Made by a program: the position numbers and the translations under genes. From the NCBI RefSeq assembly GCF_014850975.1, contig NZ_JACXST010000003.1:1638055-1702054 (forward strand): DNA of 64,000 nt, given 5' to 3'. Below, piece by piece: positions 45,780-54,116 of the stretch. The stretch comes from Methylomonas fluvii (GTDB lineage: Bacteria > Pseudomonadota > Gammaproteobacteria > Methylococcales > Methylomonadaceae). Below the pieces are notes generated by a model that was not told where the DNA came from, made no database searches, and worked only from the letters and a program-made list of their open reading frames with translations. Numbering within the stretch: position 1 is the first letter of the stretch; each line of letters starts with the position of its first letter.

Positions 45780-45919
45780 CCTGCGTAAATCCAAAAATGC
45801 CTTACAAATGGTCGAAGGGATAAACGCTATATTCCACTTCGGCGTGCCATCGCAGCGCTTGCCGAATTGACCAAAACTTACCAAAACCACTTCCAATAAC
45901 ATCGGCTCAGGAGACCATC

Positions 45920-46414
45920 ATGAACTTATCACGCTTAGCTGCCACCATGCTGATTGGCTCGACCAGCTTATTACTTGCCTGCGCCGACTTACATCACCAT
46001 GAACACGAGCAGCAACAGAACGCATTTTTTACGCCCGGACTGGGTGAAATCATGGCGCAAACAGCCGCTCGCCATACCAAACTTTGGTTTGCCGGACAGG
46101 AGCGAAACTGGGAGCTAGCCGCATATGAAATCGATGAGTTACACGAAGGCTTTGCGGACGCCGGCAAGTATCATCCCACCCACAAAGAAATTAAACAGCC
46201 GATTCCGGAATTGATCGCCCGATATATGGATAAGCCACTGGCGGGAATCGAACAAGCTATCAAGGACAAAAATTTGCAGGGATTTATAGATAATTACAAT
46301 GGGCTAACCGCCGCCTGTAATACATGCCACCAAAGTACCGCCTTTGGTTTTAATGTGGTGGTACAACCCAACTTTAATCCGTTCGCCAATCAGGCGTTTG
46401 GTAGCGGCAATTAA
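45920..46414 (+). CDS. Monohaem c-type cytochrome-like lipoprotein
   Basis: A 164-residue lipoprotein: signal peptide with lipobox SLLLAC (lipidated Cys about residue 21), then a His-rich start (DLHHHEHEQQQ), a helical body (TKLWFAGQERNWELAAYEID) and one haem c motif CNTCH near the C-terminus (TAACNTCHQSTAFGFNVV). A single CxxCH late in the chain in a helical protein resembles cytochrome c'/c556-like folds. It is probably anchored in the periplasm as an electron carrier or haem sensor. It is 140 bases downstream of the four-gene operon on the same strand. Confidence 0.8.
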   Translation: MNLSRLAATMLIGSTSLLLACADLHHHEHEQQQNAFFTPGLGEIMAQTAARHTKLWFAGQERNWELAAYEIDELHEGFADAGKYHPTHKEIKQPIPELIARYMDKPLAGIEQAIKDKNLQGFIDNYNGLTAACNTCHQSTAFGFNVVVQPNFNPFANQAFGSGN

Positions 46415-46445
46415 GGCTGGTTAAAAACCGGATTATGCGCAGGAT

Positions 46446-46476
46446 ATACAACCAGGGAACCAGTCCATGGTTGTAT
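46446..46476. terminator. Hairpin between convergent genes
   Basis: ATACAACCA and TGGTTGTAT form a perfect 9-bp stem around a 13-base loop, in the 82-base gap between the cytochrome gene and the convergent small exported protein gene. Only a weak T-rich stretch follows on the plus strand. Confidence 0.5.
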
Positions 46477-46496
46477 GTTTGTCCGGATATTTTCGG

Positions 46497-46865
46497 TTAC
46501 AAGTAGTTTGTCAATTTTGCAAATGCTTCGCGGACTTCTTTCAGCTCTTGTTCTGTACCTGCAAAATCAGATTTTTTTGCTAAGTCTCTGGCTTTTTTCA
46601 ACCTCAGCACCACCTTGTCACGTTCGAATTCAAATTTGTAGTTGGCGCTCAGCTCGCTGGCATTTTCGGAAATATCCTTAATCAGCGTGGCAATTTCTTG
46701 CGAGTTGCCTGACGGAATGGCATTCAAGGCTAATTGAACTTTAGCATCCACATCTTTCAATATCTCAGGCACATTTTTCTTGGCTTCTTTTGCAAATGCT
46801 GAACCGGATAAACCCAGCATTGCAAAAAACATGATAAATGCGATAAATATTTTCTTTAATGTCAT
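46497..46865 (-). CDS. Small exported helical protein
   Basis: A 122-residue protein with a signal peptide (KKIFIAFIMFFAMLGLSGSA, ending SAFA). The mature part is helical and lysine/glutamate-rich (EILKDVDAKVQLALNAIPSG, KARDLAKKSDFAGTEQELKE), without Cys or His. Such small periplasmic helical proteins are common and of unknown role. The DNA is richer in A and T than its neighbours. It is convergent with the cytochrome gene. Confidence 0.7.
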   Translation of the reverse strand: MTLKKIFIAFIMFFAMLGLSGSAFAKEAKKNVPEILKDVDAKVQLALNAIPSGNSQEIATLIKDISENASELSANYKFEFERDKVVLRLKKARDLAKKSDFAGTEQELKEVREAFAKLTNYL

Positions 46866-47032
46866 ATCTAAATCTCTTCGATGAATAATTTATTTTTTAA
46901 GGTAAACAAAGGCTGTATTTAATGTAGCATTTTATTTCAGGATATCTTGTACTCCTTTTAACGTGAATGATTTAATCTGGGGACCTTTCGTATAAACCAG
47001 GATTCGAGAATATCTCCGCATTTAAACTGGCG

Positions 47033-47593
47033 TTAGACCGTCCGCCCTGCGAGCGGATATTTGGCTTCGAGGCAATTTAACAGCCGGTTTTTGACAACAA
47101 TCCCGGTTGCCATCAGCATCGCAGTCATCATGGCGAAGCCAGCGGTATAAGCTAAGGCATCCTCATCCAACCATATGTCATAGGCATGCACGTAACCATG
47201 AAATAGCATGATATTACCGCCGATAATCGCTTCTATAAGTAATGAAGCCTTAAATCTAAACGCCAGCATCAAGCTCAACAGCAATACCGATAAATTCATA
47301 ATGATTTCGGCATGAACTAAATCAACAGGCATAAAAATCAGGCCGCCTCCGATTAACATCAAAACCACAAACGCCCAAGGCATGAGATAAATGGTTTGTT
47401 TGGCGGATCGAGATAACCACAATCCGACGGCCAGCATCGTTAAAATATGGTCAAAACTTTCTAGCGGATGAATTATGCCGCTTAGAAATCCAACTTCCGC
47501 AGCCCCGATATGCAGGGGGTGTGCGTCAACAGAGAGCGGCAGCAAAAATGCCGCCAAACCAAATATCTGAAAGTATCTTGCCTTACTATTCAT
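47033..47593 (-). CDS. HupE/UreJ-family metal transporter
   Basis: A 186-residue protein with a signal peptide (ending PLSVDA), followed at once by HPLHIGAAEVGFLSGIIHPL and ESFDHILTMLAVGLWLSRSA, the HupE/UreJ signature in which His and Asp residues line the metal path. FHGYVHAYDIW is the second conserved His block. Six helices, normal family length. This is the third HupE-type gene in 10 kb. It is a single gene with no obvious operon partner; nickel or cobalt is the likely substrate. Confidence 0.88.
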   Translation of the reverse strand: MNSKARYFQIFGLAAFLLPLSVDAHPLHIGAAEVGFLSGIIHPLESFDHILTMLAVGLWLSRSAKQTIYLMPWAFVVLMLIGGGLIFMPVDLVHAEIIMNLSVLLLSLMLAFRFKASLLIEAIIGGNIMLFHGYVHAYDIWLDEDALAYTAGFAMMTAMLMATGIVVKNRLLNCLEAKYPLAGRTV

Positions 47594-48245
47594 AGCGTTC
47601 CCCTAAACTAAGTCATAAAATTTGATTGGCATTTGGCAGGTATTGAAATAAAAATCTTGATGCCCTGCTAACCACATAGACAGAAGCGCCAAGCCACTTC
47701 CGAGTTTACCGAAACTATAGAAATTCAACCGGTCGCGGCTGACTGAATTTTTCATCCTGTTAGCAAGCTAAATTTCTAAGTCCTTTATATCTATTTTGCA
47801 TTTCCGCTATGCCTTGTGCGGTAAGGGTATTATTTATTCCGCGAACTGGCAGCATTGAACTTGACTTTAAGCAAAGTCAAAGTTATTCGAAAAATCAACT
47901 CACAGACCTAAATTCTTATCGCAAAAAAAACCGCTAAATACTCGATAAAACTCTAAAATACGTTATTTTCAATTTCGTTTGGCGTTTCCTTAAAAAAGGC
48001 GCAATAAGCATTAGAAACGCACTTACTCTAAACGAGATTAACAGCATTTCCTTCTGAGGCACTTATTGCGCCATTAAGCCTCATACACGAAAAAATCCTT
48101 CATAGAATCCGACGGCAAAAACATATCCAGAACTTAACAAACTGTACTTTTATTATTCGGAATGCGGAGCAATTTTAGCACTATTATGAAATTAAAATAA
48201 ATTTTCTTACTATTTTTTCTAACCCTCTTTTCGTTAATAATTCCC
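47594..48245. other. Long AT-rich intergenic region
   Basis: About 652 bases between the hupE-like start and the FecA-like stop. It is AT-rich, especially 47860-47980 and 48110-48240. No gene or known riboswitch motif is seen. It contains the inverted repeat at 47998-48072. Confidence 0.5.
47998..48072. repeat. 75-base element with 11-bp terminal inverted repeats
   Basis: GGCGCAATAAG (47998-48008) and its exact complement CTTATTGCGCC (48062-48072) bound a 53-base interior in which GCACTTA also recurs (near 48019 and 48059). The shape fits a miniature palindromic element or a large regulatory hairpin. No target-site duplication is clear. Confidence 0.5.
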
Positions 48246-50513
48246 TCAAAATTCGTATTTAATACCTGCCTGCACCAACCGTGGCGATCCCGGCAACATA
48301 CCGCGCACCCGGTCTACCAGATAATCGTTATCCAACATATTTTTCAACGCGACGTGCAAAGTCAGATTCTTTTGCACTTTGTAAGAGGTGGCAAAATTGA
48401 CCACGATGTATTCGTTAACTTTGCCGTATTGCCCGGACAGGGCTTCCACGCTGCCGGCACCGTTGGGATGCTGGGCACCGCTTTGCAAATTCATGAAATC
48501 GCCAAATTGTTGATCGACGAACACCGTTTCGAAATGCGCATCGAAGCCGTTGGAATGCGAATAACCGACGGTAGCGGTCAGCAAGTTTTCGGGCGCATAG
48601 GGCAAGCGTTTTCCCGCTTCGGAACCGTAAACATTGCCGCTCGGGCAACTGCTTTCCGGCTGCGGCGTGCCGTTGGAGCGCAGCATGCAGCGGAACGCCG
48701 ATGTCGATTCGGCGGTCGGCAGCCAGGTATAAGCAATTTGCAGATAAGGATTATGATTCCAGCCAAACACATCGCCCAAATCGACCCGATTGAAAAACTC
48801 CACACCCTCGAACAGGGCCGAGCCCTGAGCGACCGGCGAATCGTTGCCGCCCACCGTACCCAATGCGGTGAGTACCTGGAAATCGTTATGGAAGAAAGTC
48901 AACTCGCTTTTGATACCGCGCAGCGGTTGACTACGGACGCCAAACTCGAAATTCCAGCTTTTCTCGGCGCCGATCTCCACACTGTTGCCGTCGGCGCCAA
49001 TCGTATCCTCGACCCGTTGCGGCGCAAACCCTCGATGCACGCCAAAGAACAGCGTCGCTTCGTCAACCGGCGAATAGGTCATCGCAAACGACGGCAAGGG
49101 CTCGGTTACCGACGAACCGCCCCGCGCGCCGTTTAACTTGTTCAAACGCTCGTAACTGACCGACTCGACCCGCACGCCGGGTGTTGCGGTCCAGTTGCGC
49201 CAGATCAATTTGTTCTGCACGAAACCGGAATAGGCCTCGGCAAAACGTTCCTGAAATTCGCTGCGCGTGCCGCTGCGAGCAATACCCGATGTGCCTTCCT
49301 CGGTGCGCCGGTATTGACTTTCCATGTGCGCGCGAAACCCGGCTTCCAGCTGGCTTTCTACGCCGAACAAGTCATGCTTGGCGTGAAGAGTGGGTGCCAC
49401 GCCCCAGGTTTCGTAATCGCGCAAGCGACCCCGCACCCACGGACAATCGGTATCGACATTCACGGCCTCGCCATTCATCCGGGCCGCGCGAAACGCCGTG
49501 CCGCAACCCACGGTATCGGTCGGCTGCTGATTTTCCTGCCGCCACCAATCGCGGTGAAATCCGGACCAATAAAAACTGGTTTCCAGCGTCACATCTTTAT
49601 TGAAACTGTATTCGTGCGTCGCCGACGCCGCCCAGCGGTTAGTTGTAAAACGATCGTTTTTGAACGGGTTGTAACGCGAGCCGAAGTTGCGGTACTCGGC
49701 CTCGGTCAAACCGAAAGTCGATTGCGAATCTTCCTGATAAAAGTCGCCGCGCAAGGTCAAGCGGTGCCTGGCATCGATATCGATGATGCTCTTTAAATTG
49801 ACATCGTCGAGCTTGGCGAAGGTGTTATCGCGGGCGCCATCGCCTTCCTTGTGGATATAGTCGATGGTGCCGCCGGCGCTATCGACACCGGGAATGCCAT
49901 TGAACATGCCGCCGTAACGAACGTGACCGTTCAAATAGTCGCGATTGCCGCCGGTAAAACTGGCAAAGCCGCCGGGCTTGGTCGGCACTTTCGGCGTCAG
50001 ATAATTCACCGCGCCGCTAAGGGTTTGCGGACCGAACTGGGTCAGATCGGCGCCTTTATAAATTTCGATGCCGTCGTAGCGCTCAATCGGCGGATGATAG
50101 TAAATGTCGTTGTCGCCATAGGGCGCGAAGTTGAACGGCAAGCCATCTTCCAGAAATAACACCTTGGTGGACCGAAACGGATTCATGCCGCGTATACCGA
50201 TATTGGGGCGAATACCCAAGCCTTCCTCGTCGCGGACAAACACGCCCGGTGCCTTGCGCAAGGCTTCGTTGACGGTAAATACCTGGTCGCGCGCCAAGGT
50301 TTCTTTATCGATCACCGCCGTCGTGCCGGAAAAGGTTGCCGCTTTTTCGACGTTTTCAGCCACCTCGACGTCAGGAAGTTCGTCAAGGTGCTGTGCACTC
50401 GATTTCTGTACTTGCGTTCCAACAACTGGTAAATAAGCTGATGATTCGGCAAAAACCAGGCTCACATCTCCAAGCACTAACAACACTGCTAATAACGGCA
50501 AGGCATCCTTCAT
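48246..50513 (-). CDS. TonB-dependent receptor, FecA-like
   Basis: A 755-residue outer-membrane receptor. The start is the ATG at 50513 (MKDALPLLAVLLVLGDVSLV signal peptide); an in-frame ATG at 50591 adds 26 unlikely residues. The plug has TTAVIDKETLARDQVFTVNE, LRKAPGVFVRDEEGLGIRPN, IGIRGMNPFRSTKVLFLEDG and YDGIEIYKGADLTQFGPQTL, the pattern of the FecA iron-dicitrate group. The barrel ends GIKYEF. No N-terminal signalling domain or FecIR genes are present, so it is a transport-only receptor; iron is likely but unproved. Confidence 0.9.
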   Translation of the reverse strand: MKDALPLLAVLLVLGDVSLVFAESSAYLPVVGTQVQKSSAQHLDELPDVEVAENVEKAATFSGTTAVIDKETLARDQVFTVNEALRKAPGVFVRDEEGLGIRPNIGIRGMNPFRSTKVLFLEDGLPFNFAPYGDNDIYYHPPIERYDGIEIYKGADLTQFGPQTLSGAVNYLTPKVPTKPGGFASFTGGNRDYLNGHVRYGGMFNGIPGVDSAGGTIDYIHKEGDGARDNTFAKLDDVNLKSIIDIDARHRLTLRGDFYQEDSQSTFGLTEAEYRNFGSRYNPFKNDRFTTNRWAASATHEYSFNKDVTLETSFYWSGFHRDWWRQENQQPTDTVGCGTAFRAARMNGEAVNVDTDCPWVRGRLRDYETWGVAPTLHAKHDLFGVESQLEAGFRAHMESQYRRTEEGTSGIARSGTRSEFQERFAEAYSGFVQNKLIWRNWTATPGVRVESVSYERLNKLNGARGGSSVTEPLPSFAMTYSPVDEATLFFGVHRGFAPQRVEDTIGADGNSVEIGAEKSWNFEFGVRSQPLRGIKSELTFFHNDFQVLTALGTVGGNDSPVAQGSALFEGVEFFNRVDLGDVFGWNHNPYLQIAYTWLPTAESTSAFRCMLRSNGTPQPESSCPSGNVYGSEAGKRLPYAPENLLTATVGYSHSNGFDAHFETVFVDQQFGDFMNLQSGAQHPNGAGSVEALSGQYGKVNEYIVVNFATSYKVQKNLTLHVALKNMLDNDYLVDRVRGMLPGSPRLVQAGIKYEF

Positions 50514-50706
50514 ATATCTGATCTCTCTATCCAGCCTGATCGGCATAAGTTCCAGGCTTAAGCAAAACCTGATTCTTTGCGAGGATAGCAAAATGCCATA
50601 AATGTGTGAACTATTTTTTATTTTTCATACAACAGTCCCAGTTCATCCATGCTTTAAATAAATTCAAGCTAACGAATTCTTATGGCGGGTAGCCATTGGA
50701 ACTAAA

Positions 50707-51141
50707 TTACATCGCATGCATTTTGTAATCGACTCGCGGATAGCCCTTCTTATCGCGGGGATCAGTACTGTCAGCAGTGTCTTGAACGCCACGTTGTTGT
50801 ATAGATTTTGAAATCATCTGTTCCCAATTTTCATACTGGGCATATTCCGTATCACCGGAGGCTTTGCGTTTAGCGAAATTATCCTTCCCCAAATCGATCA
50901 ACTCTTTCGAGGTTTTCCCGTCAATGGCTTGCAAGAATTCATCATTGTTCTTGATTTGATCGCGCAACAGCCAATAGGCCACCTCAAACGGTATCCGCTC
51001 CTCCAGCGCTAAATGCTCTTTAATATAAAAAACGGACTTCTGCGCAGACTGCAAACTCCGCGCATTGATCTGATTCGCCTTGCTGCAAGCGCCTATCGAC
51101 CATCCAAGCGATGCCATTAAAATCACAACTAAAATTCTCAC
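50707..51141 (-). CDS. Putative lipoprotein of unknown function
   Basis: A 144-residue protein with signal peptide and lipobox (SLGWSIGAC, Cys19). The mature part is helical and charged (LEERIPFEVAYWLLRDQIKN, KELIDLGKDNFAKRKASGDT) and ends KGYPRVDYKMHAM. No family is recognised. It lies upstream of the FecA-like receptor on the same strand, 193 bases away; joint function is not shown. Confidence 0.65.
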   Translation of the reverse strand: MRILVVILMASLGWSIGACSKANQINARSLQSAQKSVFYIKEHLALEERIPFEVAYWLLRDQIKNNDEFLQAIDGKTSKELIDLGKDNFAKRKASGDTEYAQYENWEQMISKSIQQRGVQDTADSTDPRDKKGYPRVDYKMHAM

Positions 51142-51598
51142 CTTACCTCCCGAATACTATGCCGCAGGCCGTTTCCAGCATCACAGATAAATGAACTACA
51201 CACTTTCAGACAAACTTAAGCGGCCTGGGATTGTAACATTTTTAAGATGATTATTTTTTTTGTCTTAACAAGACTGTCAATCCGCTTGCGGGCCTGAATA
51301 TCTCGCCAACCTTGGTGGTTAAATTCAAATTACTTGAGGGGATTGGTAGCCCTCTTCTTAGCGATCCGCAAATATCGCGCCCGCTAAAGTTCGACCTGAT
51401 AAGGCTTTAGCTGCCCTAAACCTCAATACCTTTGTTCAGCCAGGTAAAAAACAGAGACCAGTGGGCTTTCCGGCAATAATTGAGTCTGTCGCGTTTGTGG
51501 GTCCGCGACCAAGAGGTGGGAATAACGACGACGCGCATCGGCAGGGCCGTGCCCGGATTTCCCGCAATCTGCGGAGATCCGAGCGGCTCATCGATGGC
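51142..51598. other. Intergenic region, no gene recognised
   Basis: About 457 bases between the lipoprotein gene and the end of the aldolase gene. Both strands have only short frames without ribosome sites. A GC-rich part (51480-51598) could be decayed coding sequence. Confidence 0.4.
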
Positions 51599-52609
51599 CT
51601 ACTTATAGCGCTGCGCCATTTCGCTTAATGGCTTGGCTTTAATTTTACCGGCGTGTCCAGCTGAACCGAATACTTCGTAACGTGCCTGGCAAAGCGTCTG
51701 CATCGCATCTCTGGCGGCTTGGTAAATCTTGCGGGCATCCAATTCCGCGGCATGTTCCGGTTGGGCGACAAAGCGGCGAATCGCGCCAGTGGAGGCCATG
51801 CGTAAATCGGTATCGATATTGACTTTGCGCACCCCGTATTTAATGCCTTCCACAATTTCCGCCACCGGCACGCCATAGGTTTCCGGAATATCGCCGCCGT
51901 ATGCGTTGATAACTTGCAACCAGTCTTGCGGCACCGAGCTGGAGCCGTGCATGACAAAATGCATATTCGGCAGACGCTGTTGCAAGGTTTTTAAACGACT
52001 GATCACCAACACTTCGCCTGTCGGCGGCTTGCTAAATTTATACGCGCCATGACTGGTGCCTATGGCCACCGCCAACGCATCGATTTGGGTTTGTTTGACA
52101 AATTCCACCGCCTCGTCGGGATCGGTCAGCAAGCGGCTGTGATCCGCATCCTGCTGACTTTCCAGCGAACCCAAGCAACCGATTTCACCTTCCACCGACA
52201 CGCCACAGGCATGCGCCATATTCACCACGCGGCGGGTCACCTCGACGTTATAGACAAACGACGCCGGCGTTTTCATATCTTCCAGCAACGAACCGTCCAT
52301 CATCACCGAACTAAATCCCGATTGAATAGCTTGAGCGCAAATATCCGGCGATGGCGCGTGATCGCGGTGCATCACCACCGGAATATGCGGATATTGCTCG
52401 ACGGCAGCCAAGATCAAATGCCGCAGAAACACCTCGCCGGCATAGCGATTAGCGCCAGCCGAACCTTGCATAATCACCGGGCTGTCACAGGCATCCGCCG
52501 CCTGCATGATGGCCTGCACTTGCTCCATATTACTGATGTTAAAAGCCGGCACGGCAAAGCTGTGTTCGGCGGCATAATCCAAAAGTTGTCGTAAAGATAT
52601 TAAAGCCAC
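51599..52609 (-). CDS. Class II fructose-bisphosphate aldolase (Calvin subtype)
   Basis: A 336-residue zinc aldolase interconverting fructose 1,6-bisphosphate with dihydroxyacetone phosphate and glyceraldehyde 3-phosphate. Zinc ligands and active-site blocks: [50 protein letters not shown] and [20 protein letters not shown]. The sequence type is the Calvin/CbbA subgroup common in methanotrophs, where it serves the ribulose monophosphate pathway's glycolytic cleavage branch. It starts at GTG with AAGGAGAG seven bases upstream. It lies 82 bases after the response regulator gene on the same strand, with no cbb genes nearby. Confidence 0.94.
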   Translation of the reverse strand: MALISLRQLLDYAAEHSFAVPAFNISNMEQVQAIMQAADACDSPVIMQGSAGANRYAGEVFLRHLILAAVEQYPHIPVVMHRDHAPSPDICAQAIQSGFSSVMMDGSLLEDMKTPASFVYNVEVTRRVVNMAHACGVSVEGEIGCLGSLESQQDADHSRLLTDPDEAVEFVKQTQIDALAVAIGTSHGAYKFSKPPTGEVLVISRLKTLQQRLPNMHFVMHGSSSVPQDWLQVINAYGGDIPETYGVPVAEIVEGIKYGVRKVNIDTDLRMASTGAIRRFVAQPEHAAELDARKIYQAARDAMQTLCQARYEVFGSAGHAGKIKAKPLSEMAQRYK

Positions 52610-52691
52610 GCTTGGCTCTCCTTAGCGTTGTTATATTAAATTCGATGGCGTCTGACGGCATCTATACCGCCCGAACAAAAAAGTTACCGGC

Positions 52692-54116
52692 TCACAAGCT
52701 TTCCGCGTCGCGGCGAATCAGCCGCTTGTTGAGTGCCTGCCGGCTAATACCCAACAGGCCGGCTGCGACGCCCTGATTGCCTTGGGCACGCTTTAAGGCC
52801 TCGCTGATCAGCGACTCTTCGGCTTCTTTCAGCGTCGGCAAACGCGCCGGGAAATTGCCGGACGATGCCAGATTCGCACTTGCCAAATCCTCTTCGCCAG
52901 AGCTTGGCATGTGCTCGGCAATGGCCTCCTTGAAACTCTGTAAGGACAGCACCGCGCCCTGGCTACGAGCCACCGCATCGAAGGCCATGCCTTCGAGTTC
53001 GCGGATATTGCCGGGGAACGCGTAATTATGCAACCACTGAAACAACGCCGGCGGTACGCTGAGTGCGGGCTTGCCCAGGCTGTCGGCAGCTTTCTCCACA
53101 AAATGCAGCGTCAGCTGCGGTAAGTCTTCCCGGCGTTCGCGTAGCGGCGGCAGTTGGATATGATGGGTCCGCAAGCGAAAGTATAAATCCTTGCGAAAGC
53201 TGCCCAAATCAACCTGGCGTCTGACATCACAATGGGTCGCCACGATGATGCGCGCCCTGCTCTGCCGGGGCCGATCCGCGCCTATCGGATAAAACGAACC
53301 ATCCTGCAATAAACGCAACAGCTTGACTTGCGATGCGATGCTGAGGTCGCCGATTTCATCCAGAAACAGCGTGCCATCGCCGGTACTGGCCAACAAACCG
53401 TCGCGCGCCCGTTCGGCGCCGGTGAACGAGCCTTTGGCATGGCCGAACAACGTATCGGAAAACAAGGTGTCGTCCAGGCCGGCGACGTTGACTGCCACCA
53501 AATCACCCGCGCGCCCGGACAGCCGATGCAAGGCGCGGGCAATCAGCTCCTTGCCGGCCCCGGTTTCGCCGCTAATCAACACCGGCTGCGGCGAAGCGGC
53601 GATGGCTTCGATGTAACGGAAGATGGCAAACATGGCCGGGCTTTGCGTGACGATGTCGGCGAATGCGCTGGGTTCATGCGGGCTATTGGTAAGCATCCGC
53701 TCTTTCAGCGACAAAAATTCTGCGCGCAGCACCCTACTTTCCACCGCCCGCCGCACTGCGGCCACCAGACAGTTTTGCTCCACCGGCTTCAGTAAATAAT
53801 CGCTGGCGCCGCTGCGCATGCACGCCACCGCAATCTGCAAATCGTTGGTGGCGGTCATCATTATCAGCGGGATTTCCGGATACTCAACGGCTATCTGCTC
53901 CAATAATTCCCGGCCGGACAGATGCGGCATGGTCAAATCCAGCACGATTACGCCGATGGGCCGGTTTGCCAGCAATGGCAATACCGTCCGGCTATCGTCC
54001 AGCGTCAGCACCTCGCTAAAACCGGCGCTACGCAACACCAAACTGGCGCTGTGCAACAACTGCGCTTCGTCGTCCACCAACAAGATAGGCAGATTGCCCA
54101 GGTCTTTACATTGCAT
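52692..54116 (-). CDS. Sigma-54-dependent response regulator (NtrC family)
   Basis: A 474-residue activator: receiver (8-120; LLVDDEAQLL, VIVLDLTMPHLSG, Lys in YLLKPVEQ), AAA+ domain (about 145-380) and a Fis-type HTH (about 430-470, NQGVAAGLLGISRQALNKRL). Walker A is GETGAGKEL, Walker B TLFLDEIGDL, and the sigma-54 contact loop reads GSFTGA in place of GAFTGA, a substitution known in functional members. On phosphorylation such proteins open sigma-54 promoters. It overlaps the kinase gene by 11 bases. Candidate -24/-12 sites lie upstream of this operon and of the PEP-CTERM gene at 57690. Confidence 0.94.
   Translation of the reverse strand: MQCKDLGNLPILLVDDEAQLLHSASLVLRSAGFSEVLTLDDSRTVLPLLANRPIGVIVLDLTMPHLSGRELLEQIAVEYPEIPLIMMTATNDLQIAVACMRSGASDYLLKPVEQNCLVAAVRRAVESRVLRAEFLSLKERMLTNSPHEPSAFADIVTQSPAMFAIFRYIEAIAASPQPVLISGETGAGKELIARALHRLSGRAGDLVAVNVAGLDDTLFSDTLFGHAKGSFTGAERARDGLLASTGDGTLFLDEIGDLSIASQVKLLRLLQDGSFYPIGADRPRQSRARIIVATHCDVRRQVDLGSFRKDLYFRLRTHHIQLPPLRERREDLPQLTLHFVEKAADSLGKPALSVPPALFQWLHNYAFPGNIRELEGMAFDAVARSQGAVLSLQSFKEAIAEHMPSSGEEDLASANLASSGNFPARLPTLKEAEESLISEALKRAQGNQGVAAGLLGISRQALNKRLIRRDAESL

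Noticed and set aside
47594..47760. Cobalamin or NiCo riboswitch upstream of the hupE-like gene
   Set aside because: No B12-box-like or four-way-junction conserved segments could be found by eye.
51480..51630. Minus-strand frame of about 50 codons beyond the aldolase gene
   Set aside because: No start context and no resemblance to a family; may be decayed sequence but cannot be supported.
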